DNA from: an uncultured Flavobacteriaceae bacterium
Lineage (GTDB): Bacteria; Bacteroidota; Bacteroidia; Flavobacteriales; Flavobacteriaceae
Assembly: GCA_947502635.1 (NCBI GenBank)
Contig: CANNAN010000001.1
Location: forward strand, 372,001-436,000
Length of the DNA: 64,000 nucleotides
Reading direction: 5' to 3'
Shown piece by piece: positions 35,873 through 47,200 of this stretch. A program made the position numbers and the translations under genes. The notes beneath the pieces are model-generated. The model had not been told where the DNA came from. It searched no databases and saw only the letters and a list, made by a program, of their open reading frames with translations. Positions within the stretch are counted from its first letter, which is position 1. Each line of letters starts with the position of its first letter.

Positions 35873-38800
35873 ATGGAAATTAAATTACTTATTAGTGGTT
35901 CGTTTTTTCGAAAACGAATGCCACTCATGATGATTATGAAAACTTTAATTTTTTTCTTATGTACAGCAGCATTTAGTATTAACACTACTAAATCATTTGC
36001 GCAGGAAATTTCAATTGAAGAAAGTAAAGAAGTTACTGTTTATGAGGTGTTTAAAATTATTAAGCAGCAAACAGATTATCGTTTTATTTATCCGAGAAAA
36101 TTGTTTAAGAACTTTCCTAAAGTACAATTGAAGAAAGGACAAATAACATTAAATGAATTACTTAAAAAGAGTTTAGGAAATAGAAATATAAGTTTTGACC
36201 TAACAAGTGAGAACAATATTTTAGTAAAGCGAGGTACTGAAAAAGAAGGTGCAAAACATGAGAGAGAACTTCAAGAAATCCGAATTAAAGGGATGGTCAC
36301 AGATGCAACAGGAATTCCTTTACCTGGAGTTAATATAATAGTAAAAGGTACTTCTAAAGGAACCCAAACTAATTTTGATGGGAAATACTCACTAGAAAAT
36401 GTTTCGGAAGATGCTATTATTGTTTGCAGTTTTTTAGGATTCAGAACTCAGGAAATCTCTGTTGAAGGGCGTTCAACGATTAATGTTAAGATGGAAGAGG
36501 ATGCAGCAGAACTTACCGAGATTGTTGTTATTGGATATGGTACTACTAGGAAAGAAGACGCTACGGGGGCAGTAGATGTATTAGGGGCAGAAGATTTTAA
36601 TAAAGGAGTTGTAACATCACCAGAGCAATTGCTTCAAGGTAGATCTGCTGGTGTTCAAGTTACATCATCTAGTGGAGAACCTGGTGCAGGTGCTACGATA
36701 AGAATTCGTGGATCTTCCTCTGTAAGATCAGGTAATGATCCGTTATATGTTATAGATGGCGTACCTTTTAGTAATAGTAGTAATTCACCAGGTTCAAATA
36801 CTGGCGGTCTTTCAGGAACATCTAGTGCTAAGAATCCATTGAACTTCATTAACCCTAATGATATAGCGTCTATGTCTATCCTTAAAGACGCATCGGCAAC
36901 AGCTATTTATGGTTCTCGTGCAGCTAATGGAGTAATAATAATTACAACAAAATCTGGAAAAAGAGGTAAAGGTAGACTTAATTATGCTTTTACTACCACA
37001 ACCTCAAATGTTGCTAATGAGTATGATCTTTTAAATGCTTCTGGTTTTGCTAGTGCTAACTCAAGTGCTGATGCGGGTTCTAGCGTAAATGCCTTTGATG
37101 AAATATCAAGAAATGCGCTGACCACAGAACATAATCTGTCTTTTTCAGGAGGCTCAGAGTCTGGTAAATATAGAATTTCACTTGGATTACTTAATCAAGA
37201 GGGGGTAATAAGAAATACTGGACTAGATAAATATACATTAAACACAAGTGTGTCTCAAAAGTTTTTTGATGACATAGTAGAAATATCAGCAAATTTAACG
37301 GCATCTCGAATAGAAAGTGAAGCAACAGCACTTTCAGAATCGGTAGGCGCATCGGGAGATATTTTATTGAGTGCTTTGAAATGGAACCCTACGCAGTCTT
37401 TTTTTAATTCAGATGGTACATTCGTTCAGCCATCAGATAATCAAAGAAGCCCATTAGCATTTTTGGATTATTTCGATGATGATTCTGAAACATCTAAATT
37501 GTTTGGTAATGTTAAAGCTAGTGTGAAACTTTTTGAAGGTTTAAAGTATGAGTTTACTTATGGATTTGATAATACGAATACATATAGAGGCATAGCCGCT
37601 TCAAGATTATTTAATACAATTGAAAGTTTTGGAAGAGGATATGCTAATATCAATAATTCTAGATTTACAAATCAATTGTTTAGTAATACATTAAGCTTTG
37701 ATAAGGAGGTTAGCGAGAATTTAAAAATAAATGCCGTAATTGGTCATACTTATGAGGAATATAGGGGTACAGGTGAAAATTTAATATTAAGAGATTTTGA
37801 TTTTGATGATCAAGCTTTTTATTTACAAAATATTTTTGCTGCTGCTACTATTCAAAGAAATGATAGATCTTCAATTTCGTTCGATCCAGCGACGAATACA
37901 GTTGGGTTTGTGCCAGTTTCATTACAATCATTCTTTGCTAGAGGAATATTTAATTTTAAAAACAAATATATTTTTACGGCAACAGTAAGAACTGATGGTT
38001 CAAGTAGATTTGGTGCAAACAACAAATATGGTACTTTTCCATCTTTCGCATTAGCTTGGAAAATTCATGAAGAAGGTTTTTTACCGAGTGGAATTAGTGA
38101 ATTGAAATTTAGAGCTGGATGGGGACAAACAGGAAACCAACAATTTAATGCAGAAGCAGCAAGAGATGTATTTGTGCCCATTGATGGTGGAGGTGTTTCA
38201 CGTTTAAATATTGGAAACTCAGACTTAAAATGGGAAACAACGACCCAATTAAATTTTGGCTTTGATTTTGGATTTAATAACGGGAAATTAACAGGAAATA
38301 TAGATTATTTTAGAAAAAATACAGATGATCTATTATTTAGGTTACCAGTATCTCAACCTGGTCCAGTAGGATCTTTTTCTTGGGGGAATTTTAGTGATGA
38401 AATCGTTAATTCAGGTTTTGAATTTGGATTGAATTATAAAGCCATACAAGGTGAGAACTTTTCTTTAGAATTTGGAGGAAATGTATCACTCTTAAATAAT
38501 GAGATTAATGGTAAAGAGGCTTTTGCTCAATTTGGTACACCAACAGGTTCTGCATCAGGGCAAGGGCTTTCTGGAGATAATTTACAATTGTTGTATGATG
38601 GTCAACCGTTGTATGCTTTTTATCTTCCTGTTTTTGAGGGGTTTGATGCTAGCGGAACTCCTATTTATGCGGATGTTAATGGAGATGGCACTGTAAATAC
38701 AAATTTCGATCAACCAGGTGGGCAAAGTGATAGAACTTTTGTAGGAGATCCAAATCCAGATATGAATGTTGGTTTATTCTTAAGAGCCAATTATAAAAAT

Positions 38801-39235
38801 TGGGATCTTTCTTTAAATGGCTATGGTGCATATGGTCATCAAATATATAATAATACGGCCAATGCTTTATTTAATGCTAGTGCACTTAATAGAGGAGAAA
38901 ATGTTATTACTAGTGTAGCAAATAATGGAGAAGACCCAGGCTCAAGCCCAATTGTTTCGACAAGATTTTTAGAATCTGGTGACTTTTTCAGACTATCGAA
39001 CGCTAGTATTGGCTATACAGTTAATACAGAAAAAATGGGGAAACTAGGTCAATATTTAACTAGTGCCCGTTTATTTATAACTGGTCAGAATTTATTTATT
39101 ATTACTCCATATAATGGTTTAGATCCAGAAGTAAATGCGAACAAACAAGTAAACGGTGTGCCTTCGTTTGGTATCGAATACTCAGGTTACCCAAGAGCAC
39201 GCTCATTCTCATTTGGGTTAAACTTAAATTTCTAA
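35873..39235 (+). CDS. SusC-like TonB-dependent transducer with STN domain
   Basis: A complete 1120-residue outer-membrane receptor. After a signal peptide ending KSFAQ comes an STN (secretin/TonB N-terminal) domain, residues about 50-125 (TVYEVFKIIKQQTDYRFIY, LNELLKKSLG). This is the part that contacts a FecR protein to signal inward. Next is a carboxypeptidase-regulatory-like repeat (IKGMVTDATGIPLPGVNIIV), the plug (VVIGYGTTRKEDATGAV, LLQGRSAGVQV, IRIRGSSSVRSGNDPLYVIDG, SAANGVIIITTKSGKRG-like end) and the barrel, ending FGLNLNF. The STN plus the adjacent sigma/FecR pair make a full surface-signalling circuit. The imported ligand is unknown, and the downstream genes do not suggest a polysaccharide. 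Confidence 0.96.
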   Translation: MEIKLLISGSFFRKRMPLMMIMKTLIFFLCTAAFSINTTKSFAQEISIEESKEVTVYEVFKIIKQQTDYRFIYPRKLFKNFPKVQLKKGQITLNELLKKSLGNRNISFDLTSENNILVKRGTEKEGAKHERELQEIRIKGMVTDATGIPLPGVNIIVKGTSKGTQTNFDGKYSLENVSEDAIIVCSFLGFRTQEISVEGRSTINVKMEEDAAELTEIVVIGYGTTRKEDATGAVDVLGAEDFNKGVVTSPEQLLQGRSAGVQVTSSSGEPGAGATIRIRGSSSVRSGNDPLYVIDGVPFSNSSNSPGSNTGGLSGTSSAKNPLNFINPNDIASMSILKDASATAIYGSRAANGVIIITTKSGKRGKGRLNYAFTTTTSNVANEYDLLNASGFASANSSADAGSSVNAFDEISRNALTTEHNLSFSGGSESGKYRISLGLLNQEGVIRNTGLDKYTLNTSVSQKFFDDIVEISANLTASRIESEATALSESVGASGDILLSALKWNPTQSFFNSDGTFVQPSDNQRSPLAFLDYFDDDSETSKLFGNVKASVKLFEGLKYEFTYGFDNTNTYRGIAASRLFNTIESFGRGYANINNSRFTNQLFSNTLSFDKEVSENLKINAVIGHTYEEYRGTGENLILRDFDFDDQAFYLQNIFAAATIQRNDRSSISFDPATNTVGFVPVSLQSFFARGIFNFKNKYIFTATVRTDGSSRFGANNKYGTFPSFALAWKIHEEGFLPSGISELKFRAGWGQTGNQQFNAEAARDVFVPIDGGGVSRLNIGNSDLKWETTTQLNFGFDFGFNNGKLTGNIDYFRKNTDDLLFRLPVSQPGPVGSFSWGNFSDEIVNSGFEFGLNYKAIQGENFSLEFGGNVSLLNNEINGKEAFAQFGTPTGSASGQGLSGDNLQLLYDGQPLYAFYLPVFEGFDASGTPIYADVNGDGTVNTNFDQPGGQSDRTFVGDPNPDMNVGLFLRANYKNWDLSLNGYGAYGHQIYNNTANALFNASALNRGENVITSVANNGEDPGSSPIVSTRFLESGDFFRLSNASIGYTVNTEKMGKLGQYLTSARLFITGQNLFIITPYNGLDPEVNANKQVNGVPSFGIEYSGYPRARSFSFGLNLNF

Positions 39236-39246
39236 AAAATAAAATT

Positions 39247-40761
39247 ATGAAAAAATATATAGTTTTTATTGCTATAAGTGCTTTGTTTATAGCGTCATGT
39301 ACTGATTTGGATGAAGACTTAAATGGACTTTTAGAAGAAAGTGGTCTTACAGATCAAGAAATTGTTTCTGGGCAAATATCATCTGCTTATAACCAATTAC
39401 GCTCATTTCAACATACAGATAATCAATATGCATTATTGCAGCACCCAACAGATGAAATGGCGGGACCTACTCGTGGTGCGGATTGGGATGATGGAGGTGC
39501 CTGGAGGGTTCTTCATTTACATCAATGGAATTCATCCCATCCACGTATTGTTAGTGCATGGAATCAGGTGCTAGGTGGTTTGTTTTCTGCAATTGATGCC
39601 TTGTCAAATAATCCTGGAGCAGAAGAAGAAGCCATTGCTACTTTCTACTCCAGTTATTATATGTTTTATGCTTTAGATCTTTGGGGACAGGTACCTTACA
39701 GAGAACCAGGGTCTAATTATGGAGAGTTTCCTATTGTTTTAAAAAGAATAGATGCAATAGATCTTGCTATTACTCAATTAGAAGCTGTTTTTAATAATTT
39801 GCCTAATTCATCAGCAAATAATGCTGTAACTCAGTATACGGCAGCAAGTCTACTTGCGAAATTATACTTAAATAAGGCTGTTTACAAAGCAACAGATGAG
39901 GATGGAACACCTCAAGCAGGACCATTTACTTTCGATAGTTCGGATATGCAAAAAGTTATTGATAATTGTGATTTTGTGATAGGAGGGCCTTTTACACTTC
40001 AAGCAAACTATTTTGATAATTTTGCTCCAAATAATACAGCAATAAGTACCGAAAATATTTTCGTCTCAGAAAATGATAACTCTACAGGAGGTGAAGTAAG
40101 AAGGATGTATTACATGACCTTACATTATAATCATAATCCTGGAGGATGGAATGGTTTTGTTGCATTAACAGATCTATATGATAAGTTCGATACTAATGAC
40201 CCTCGATTTGGAGGCGAATATGCTGGACTTACAGATGTTTCTGGTCTTAGAACAGGCATGTTATTAGGAGATCAGTTTCAACAAGATGGAAGCCCTGTTC
40301 TTCACAGACAAGGTTTTCCATTAACTTATACAAGAGATTTTGAATTAGCAAATTCAACTGAGGAAAGAGGTATCAGAGCCGTTAAATACATTCCAGATTA
40401 TAATAATGTTGATAGACCAGCTAATGATTTTGTTCTGTTTAGACTTGCAGATATCTATTTGATGAAAGCAGAAGCTATGGCTAGAATGAGTAATGATCCA
40501 TCAGCACCATTAAATACTTTAAGAACAGCCAGAGGAGTAGAAAGTATTTATACAGGTGTTACTTTAAACGATATTTTGGATGAACGCTCAAGAGAATTGT
40601 ATTGGGAAGGCTGGAGAAGAAATGATCAAATACGTTTTGGAACATTTTTAGATCCTGTTCAACAAAAGCCTGATACATCTGATAGAACTAAAATAATATT
40701 TCCAATCCCTGCTACTGCACTAAGTACGAACCCAAATCTAGTGCAAAATCCAGGGTATTAA
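39247..40761 (+). CDS. SusD/RagB-like outer-membrane lipoprotein
   Basis: A 504-residue SusD partner of the preceding receptor, 11 bp downstream. The lipobox is IASC (Cys18). Family signatures include the early helical segment ISSAYNQLRSFQHTDNQY, YYMFYALDLWGQVPYREPG, FVLFRLADIYLMKAEAMARM and the C-terminal LDERSRELYWEGWRRNDQIRFG followed by IIFPIPATALSTNPNLVQNPGY. It captures the ligand at the surface and delivers it to SusC. The ligand type cannot be read from this sequence. Confidence 0.95.
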   Translation: MKKYIVFIAISALFIASCTDLDEDLNGLLEESGLTDQEIVSGQISSAYNQLRSFQHTDNQYALLQHPTDEMAGPTRGADWDDGGAWRVLHLHQWNSSHPRIVSAWNQVLGGLFSAIDALSNNPGAEEEAIATFYSSYYMFYALDLWGQVPYREPGSNYGEFPIVLKRIDAIDLAITQLEAVFNNLPNSSANNAVTQYTAASLLAKLYLNKAVYKATDEDGTPQAGPFTFDSSDMQKVIDNCDFVIGGPFTLQANYFDNFAPNNTAISTENIFVSENDNSTGGEVRRMYYMTLHYNHNPGGWNGFVALTDLYDKFDTNDPRFGGEYAGLTDVSGLRTGMLLGDQFQQDGSPVLHRQGFPLTYTRDFELANSTEERGIRAVKYIPDYNNVDRPANDFVLFRLADIYLMKAEAMARMSNDPSAPLNTLRTARGVESIYTGVTLNDILDERSRELYWEGWRRNDQIRFGTFLDPVQQKPDTSDRTKIIFPIPATALSTNPNLVQNPGY

Positions 40762-40775
40762 TAACTTAAGATGAA

Positions 40776-40804
40776 TTGAGAAGTGAATTAGTTTAGTAAG
40801 TTTG
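40776..40804 (+). promoter_or_regulatory. Candidate internal promoter before the VCBS/haloperoxidase genes
   Basis: TTG at 40776-40778, an 18-nt gap, then TAAGTTTG at 40797-40804, matching the Bacteroidota -33/-7 pattern (TTG, about 17-23 nt, TAnnTTTG). Transcription from here would pass through the hairpin at 40832-40865 before reaching the next gene, so it could be attenuated. Short AT-rich motifs can arise by chance. Confidence 0.4.
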
Positions 40805-40831
40805 ATTTTAGTGATTTCAACTAGAGTTGAA

Positions 40832-40865
40832 AGAAGGAAAGGGAATGAATAATTCCCTTTCTTCT
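40832..40865 (+). terminator. Hairpin after susD, before VCBS genes
   Basis: A long stem AGAAGGAAAGGGAAT / ATTCCCTTTCTTCT with one bulge and a short loop (GAATA), followed by TAATTTA rather than a clean T run. It probably weakens read-through from susCD into the downstream lipoprotein genes. Confidence 0.6.
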
Positions 40866-40908
40866 AATTTACTTGAAAGATATTTTAAGTTTAATTAAGT
40901 TTTTGATT

Positions 40909-43900
40909 ATGATACGTAAAGGGTTATTTTTTACTCTGGTGAGTTTTTTTTGTTTTTCATGTATTGAAAAAAATAGTAACAATACATCAGATACATTATT
41001 TAGTGAGATAAGTTCTGATTTTACAGGTGTTACGTTTTTTAATAAGATTGAAAATGAAAAAGATCTTAACATTTTCACCTATCGTAATTTTTATAACGGA
41101 GGTGGTGTTGCCATAGGAGATATAAATAATGACAACCTGCCTGATATTTATTTTACAGCGAATCAGGGCTCTAACAAACTATTTTTAAATAAAGGTGGAC
41201 TACAATTTGAAGATATTTCTAAATCTGCAAATATTGAAGGAAGTAATGTTTGGTCAACAGGTGTTGTATTAGTAGATATTAATAATGATAACCTTTTAGA
41301 TATTTATGTATGCAACGCAGGAAATGTAAAAGGAGATAACTTAAAAAATGAGCTCTTTATTAATAATGGAGATTTAACTTTTACAGAAAAGGCAAATGCA
41401 TATAATCTTGATGAAAGCGGATTAACCACGCATGCTGCTTTTTTTGATTATGATAAAGATGGAGATTTAGATGTTTATATTCTTAATAATAGTTTTATCC
41501 CAGTAACATCATTAAACTATTCAAACAAACGCGAACTGAGAGCTTCAGATTGGGATGTGCCAAATATTTTAAAAGGAGGTGGAGATAAATTATTACGTAA
41601 TGACAATGGAAAGTTTGTAGATGTAAGTGAAGAAGCTGGCATTTTTGGAAGTTTAATAGGTTTTGGACTTGGAGTAACCGTAGGCGATATAAATAATGAT
41701 TCATATCAAGATATTTATGTGTCTAATGATTTTTATGAACGCGATTATTTGTATATAAATAATCATGACGGCACCTTTACAGAGTCTATAAAAGACTGGA
41801 CGACTCATACGAGTCATACTTCAATGGGTGCTGATATTGCCGATATAAACAATGATGGGAGAACGGATGTTTTTGTCACCGATATGCTACCAGAACATAG
41901 TAAAAGAATTAAGGAAACCGTTCAGTTTGAAACTTATGATATTTACAGAAGAAAACAAAGTTTAGATTTTGACCATCAATACATGCATAACAGTTTGCAA
42001 TTAAATGTAGGAGGTCATCATTTAACTGAAATAGCTAATTTAAGTGCAGTATCTAAAACAGATTGGAGTTGGGGAGCCCTTTTATTCGACATGGATAATG
42101 ATGGATACAAAGATATTTATGTTTGCAATGGTATTTATCAAGATTTAACCGACCAAGATTTCATGAATTTTTTTGCTAATGAGGTGATTCAAAATATGGT
42201 AATCAATGGAGAGAAAGAAGAAGTTGCTAATATCATTAATAAAATGCCAAGTAATCCAATTACCAATTATGCTTTTAAAAATTCGGGAAAATTAGAGTTT
42301 AGTAATGTAAGTCAAACTTGGGGATTCGATAAGCTTACATTTTCTAATGGAGCCGCCTATGGTGATTTGGATAATGATGGTGATTTAGATTTAGTCATAA
42401 ATAATGTTAACCAAGAAGCTTTAATCTATAAGAATAATACCAATACCCTTACTTCAAACAAGTATATTAAAATAAAATTAAAAGGAAACAGATCTAACCT
42501 TTTTGCTATTGGAAGTAAGATTAAATTATTCTCAGAAGATGAAATTATATTACAAGAAGTGATGCCCTCTCGTGGATTTCAGTCTTCTATGGATTATCTG
42601 CAGACCATTGGGATAGGAGAAAAAAATATTGATTCCATTCAAATTATTTGGCCCGATGGTACCTACGAAACTGTTTTAAATATTGTTCCGAACAAAGCAT
42701 ATATTTTTAATCAAGATGAAAATACTTCTAAAATATTTAAGCCATCAATTGAAAATACTTCTACATATTTTTCTGAAATAAAGCTTAATAATCTGGATGC
42801 TCATAAAGAGAATAATCATGTTGATTTTAATTATGAAGGTTTAATTTGTCAGATGCTATCTAGAGAAGGACCAACCATTTCGGTAGGTGATGTTAACAAT
42901 GACGGCTTAGATGATATTTTTGTGGGAGGCGCAAAAAAGCAAAAAAGTATGCTTTATTTTCAATCAGCTTCAGGGGAACTAGTTGCAAGTCGCTTACAGG
43001 ATTTTGAAAATGATAAAAATTTGGAAGATATAGCATCAGCATTTTTTGATGTAGATAATGATGGGGATTTAGATTTAATGGTAGGTACAGGCGGTAATGA
43101 AATAGACGATGAAAAAAAGTATAAAACACGATTATATTTAAATAATGGCAAAGGGTATTTTACAAAAAGTAAATTCAATATTCAATCAACATTCCATAAT
43201 ACATCTGTCATTGCGCCGTATGATTTTGATAATGATGGCGATATAGATGTCTTTATTGGAAGTCGAAGCGTGCCAGCAGTCTACGGAATAAATGCCAAAC
43301 AGCAATTGCTTGAGAATAACGGAAAAGGCGAATTTAAAAATGTGACTAAAAACAAAGCCTATGCTTTTAATAGCTTAGGTATGGTGACAGATGCCAATTG
43401 GCAGGATTTTGATGGAGACGGTAAAAAAGATTTAGTACTTACAGAAGATTGGGGGACAGTTAAAATATTTAAGAATAATGGAAAACAACTTATGTCTTTT
43501 AAAACAAACTTAGAAGACTATAAGGGGTGGTGGAATAAACTAAGTGTTGCAGATGTTAATAACGACAATTTACCCGATTTAATTCTGGGTAATAAGGGTT
43601 TAAACATACCATATAAACCTTCAAAAGAAAATCCTATCAAAATATTTATTAATGATTTTGATAATAATGGAACCATTGAACAAATTATAACAGAAACAAT
43701 TGATGGTAGAGATATTCCTATAATCACAAAGCATGAACTTACAGCTCAAATAGTATCGCTTAAAAAGAAAAACTTAAAGTTTTCTGATTACGCTACAAAA
43801 TCAATTCAAGAACTGTTTTCAGAAGAGGTCATAGCACAATCAATAATACGAGAAGTAAATAATTCAGAAAGTATAGTCGCTATAAATACTAAAGAAGGCC

Positions 43901-44235
43901 ATTTTAAGATAGTTTCCTTGCCCCAGCAAGTGCAATTTTCAAGTGTAAACGCTATCCATGTTTTAGATGTAAATAATGATTCAAATTTGGATATTCTTTT
44001 AGGGGGAAATACATATCATTTAAAACCACAATATTCTAGACTGGATGCCAGTCATGGAACTTTACTTTTGGGTAATGGCAAAGGAGCATTTAGTTGTATT
44101 GATTACGATGAATCAGGTCTTTTTCTAAATGGAGAGATCAAAAACATCACTTCTCTAAAAAGAAAAAAAGACACATTGTTAATTGTAGGAGTTAACAATG
44201 AAAAACCAAAAATATTTAAAGTAGATGAGGAGTAA
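40909..44235 (+). CDS. VCBS/FG-GAP repeat lipoprotein with UnbV/ASPIC domain (first paralogue)
   Basis: A very large surface lipoprotein. Start chosen at MIRKGLFFTLVSFFCFSC, giving a compact lipobox; the frame is open to an ATG at 40873 that would add 12 residues. It is built of FG-GAP/VCBS blades with calcium-type acidic loops: GDINNDNLPDIYF, VDINNDNLLDIYV, DYDKDGDLDVYI, GDLDNDGDLDLVI, DVDNDGDLDLMVG, DFDNDGDIDVFIG. An ASPIC/UnbV module is present near the middle (SRGFQSSMDYLQTIGIG, IQIIWPDGTYETV). Such beta-propellers usually bind ligands or partners; no catalysis is evident. It is paralogous to the next gene along its whole length and overlaps it by 11 bp. Confidence 0.9.
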   Translation: MIRKGLFFTLVSFFCFSCIEKNSNNTSDTLFSEISSDFTGVTFFNKIENEKDLNIFTYRNFYNGGGVAIGDINNDNLPDIYFTANQGSNKLFLNKGGLQFEDISKSANIEGSNVWSTGVVLVDINNDNLLDIYVCNAGNVKGDNLKNELFINNGDLTFTEKANAYNLDESGLTTHAAFFDYDKDGDLDVYILNNSFIPVTSLNYSNKRELRASDWDVPNILKGGGDKLLRNDNGKFVDVSEEAGIFGSLIGFGLGVTVGDINNDSYQDIYVSNDFYERDYLYINNHDGTFTESIKDWTTHTSHTSMGADIADINNDGRTDVFVTDMLPEHSKRIKETVQFETYDIYRRKQSLDFDHQYMHNSLQLNVGGHHLTEIANLSAVSKTDWSWGALLFDMDNDGYKDIYVCNGIYQDLTDQDFMNFFANEVIQNMVINGEKEEVANIINKMPSNPITNYAFKNSGKLEFSNVSQTWGFDKLTFSNGAAYGDLDNDGDLDLVINNVNQEALIYKNNTNTLTSNKYIKIKLKGNRSNLFAIGSKIKLFSEDEIILQEVMPSRGFQSSMDYLQTIGIGEKNIDSIQIIWPDGTYETVLNIVPNKAYIFNQDENTSKIFKPSIENTSTYFSEIKLNNLDAHKENNHVDFNYEGLICQMLSREGPTISVGDVNNDGLDDIFVGGAKKQKSMLYFQSASGELVASRLQDFENDKNLEDIASAFFDVDNDGDLDLMVGTGGNEIDDEKKYKTRLYLNNGKGYFTKSKFNIQSTFHNTSVIAPYDFDNDGDIDVFIGSRSVPAVYGINAKQQLLENNGKGEFKNVTKNKAYAFNSLGMVTDANWQDFDGDGKKDLVLTEDWGTVKIFKNNGKQLMSFKTNLEDYKGWWNKLSVADVNNDNLPDLILGNKGLNIPYKPSKENPIKIFINDFDNNGTIEQIITETIDGRDIPIITKHELTAQIVSLKKKNLKFSDYATKSIQELFSEEVIAQSIIREVNNSESIVAINTKEGHFKIVSLPQQVQFSSVNAIHVLDVNNDSNLDILLGGNTYHLKPQYSRLDASHGTLLLGNGKGAFSCIDYDESGLFLNGEIKNITSLKRKKDTLLIVGVNNEKPKIFKVDEE

Positions 44236-47200
44236 ATACATAGTATATATTAGTGTTTTCTTGATGTTTTTTGGTTGTAAAAAAGATGATGAAAAGCTTT
44301 TTACAATTTTACCTTCAAAAGATTCTAACATAGAATTTAGTAATACTTTAAGAGATACAGTTGGACAGAATATTTTGGACTACCTCTACTACTATAACGG
44401 TGGTGGTGTAGCAATAGGAGATATAAACAATGATGAATTACCCGATATATTTTTCACTTCAAATCAAAATAAGAACAAATTATATTTAAATCAAGGACAT
44501 TTAAAATTTGAAGATATTTCAGAAAAATCAAATATAGAAGGAGGGAACGATTGGAGCACGGGCGTTTCTATGGGAGATGTTAATGGAGACGGTTTATTAG
44601 ATATTTATGTATGTGCTGTAGTTGGAGTTAATGGGTTTTCTGGTAAAAACGAATTGTTTATAAACAAAGGAGACCTCACTTTTGAAGAACAAGGCGCACA
44701 ATATGGTTTAGACTTTGATAACTATAGCTCATCTGCTGCTTTTTTTGATTATGATCTTGATGGCGATTTAGATATGTATTTACTCAACCATGCGATTCAT
44801 ACGGAAGAATCATTCGGGAAAGCCAGTATAAGATATAACAGAGTTTATGAAAGTGGTGATAAATTGCTTAGAAACGATGGAAGTAAATTTGTTGATGTAA
44901 GTGAAGAAGCAGGCATTTTTGGTGGTGCAAACGGTTATGGATTGGGGCTTGCTATTTCTGATTTTAATCAAGACGGATACCCCGATATTTATATAAGTAA
45001 CGATTTTCATGAAGACGATTACTATTATTTGAATAATGGGGATGGGACTTTTTCTGAAGATTTAAAGCATCATTTTGGACATACGAGTAAGTTTTCAATG
45101 GGTAATGATGCAGCAGACGTTAATAATGATGGCTTTACAGATTTAATAACCTTAGATATGCTTCCAGATGATGAGGTTGTTTTAAAATCATCTGCTGGAG
45201 ATGATAATATTCAAATACAAAATCTACGAACAAAGCAATTTGGCTATCATTACCAATATGCTAGAAATATGCTTCAAATAAATCAAGGAGCAGATAGTTT
45301 TACTGAAACCGCGTTATTAAGCAATATTGCTGCTACAGATTGGAGTTGGAGTGCTTTGGTTGCCGATTTTGATCAAGATTCTAAACAAGATATTTTTATT
45401 GCTAACGGTGTCCCAAAAAGACCAAACGATTTAGACTACATTAAGTACATTTCAAACGATCAGGTTAAAAAGAAAATAGAAACTACAAATTTAATTGATA
45501 AGGAGGCATTAAATTATATGCCGGATGGAAAGCTGAAAAACAACTTTTTTAAAGGAAATTTAGATTTACAATTTAATGATAAAACCAAAGCTTGGGTTAA
45601 CCAAAATACAACCTATTCTACAGGTGCGGCCTATGGTGATTTAGATAATGATGGTGATTTAGATTTAGTAACAAATAATATTAACGAAGTAGCAAGTATC
45701 TATATAAATAATACGGATGATAAAAAGAATTATTTAAAAATTCAATTTAATTATCTGAAAAATAATCGTTTAGGAATTGGTGCAAAGGTTTATTTATACA
45801 ATGAAAATACCATGCAATATAAAGAGTTATTTCTTCAAAGAGGGTTTCAATCCTCATCACAACCCATACTGCATTTTGGTTTAGATTCAATTAGTAAGGT
45901 GGATTCTATTAAAGTGGTATGGCCAGATAAAACCTATCAAACATTAAAAGCGGTTTTCACAAATCAAACACTTACTATTTCTCCTGAAAATAGTAAACCC
46001 TACTCTTATACATCATCAGTTCAAAATTCTGAAAACATTTTTACCAAGCTTAAAAATAATTGGGGGATTACTTATAAGCACTCAGATAATAATTATATAG
46101 ATTCTAACCGTCATAAACTCATACCCTATCAGATTTCAGACAGAGGAGCTGCAATTGCTGTAGGAGACATAAATAATGATGGAAATGACGATATTTATTT
46201 AGGCAACGGAAAACATAAACCTGCAGAAATTTATATACAAAGCGAATCAGGATTCATTAAATTAGAAGACACGTTGCTGAATAATACTTCGATTATTGAA
46301 GAGACTTCTGCAATGATAGGCGATTTTAATAATGACAAAAAAAATGACCTTTTTGTTGCTTCTGGTGGCGGAGAGTTTTTTGGAAAGTCAAAAGCACTTC
46401 AAAATAATTTATATACCTTAGAAGGAAAGGGATTAAAATGTTTAAATACCCCCGAAGGCTATGAAGATTCAGCAGTTTTAAAGGTTTTTGATTATGATTC
46501 TGATAACGATTTAGATATCTTTATTGGTAATGCAACTGTTAGTAACGATTTTGGACGTATCCCTGAAAGCTATATTTTAGAAAACCATCAAGGTACGTTT
46601 ACCAAAAAGTCTTTAGGGGATTTAGGCATGGTAAGGGAAGCCGTTTTTACAGATTTTAATAACGATAAACAACCTGACTTAATTGTTGTTGGAGAATGGA
46701 TGCAGCCTTTGTTTTTAGAAAACAATAAAGGGGAATTTATAAATAAAACACAAGATTATCTCTCTCAACCTTTAAATGGTTTGTGGCGAGCCATTATTCC
46801 ATTTGATATTGATGCAGACGGCGATTTAGATTATTTACTAGGAAACTGGGGAACTAATTCAAAGTTTAAGGCTTCTGAGGAATTTCCTATGCTCATGTAT
46901 TATGCCGATTTTGATAATAATTCTAAAACAGAAACATTACTCGCTATAGAAAAAAAGGGGGCTTATTATATGTTGGAGGGTTTAGACGAATTGAGTGCTC
47001 AGCTTATAAGTCTAACCAAGAAGAGATTTACCACATATAAAAGTTTTGCAGGGAAATCTATTGATGAGGTATTTGATAGCTCGGTTTTACAAAAATCGAA
47101 AGTTTATAAAGTACACAATTTGGCTTCGGGTGTTTTAAAAAATAATAATGAACATTTCACTTTTGAACCATTTAATAATCAGTTACAAGTGGCTCCAATA

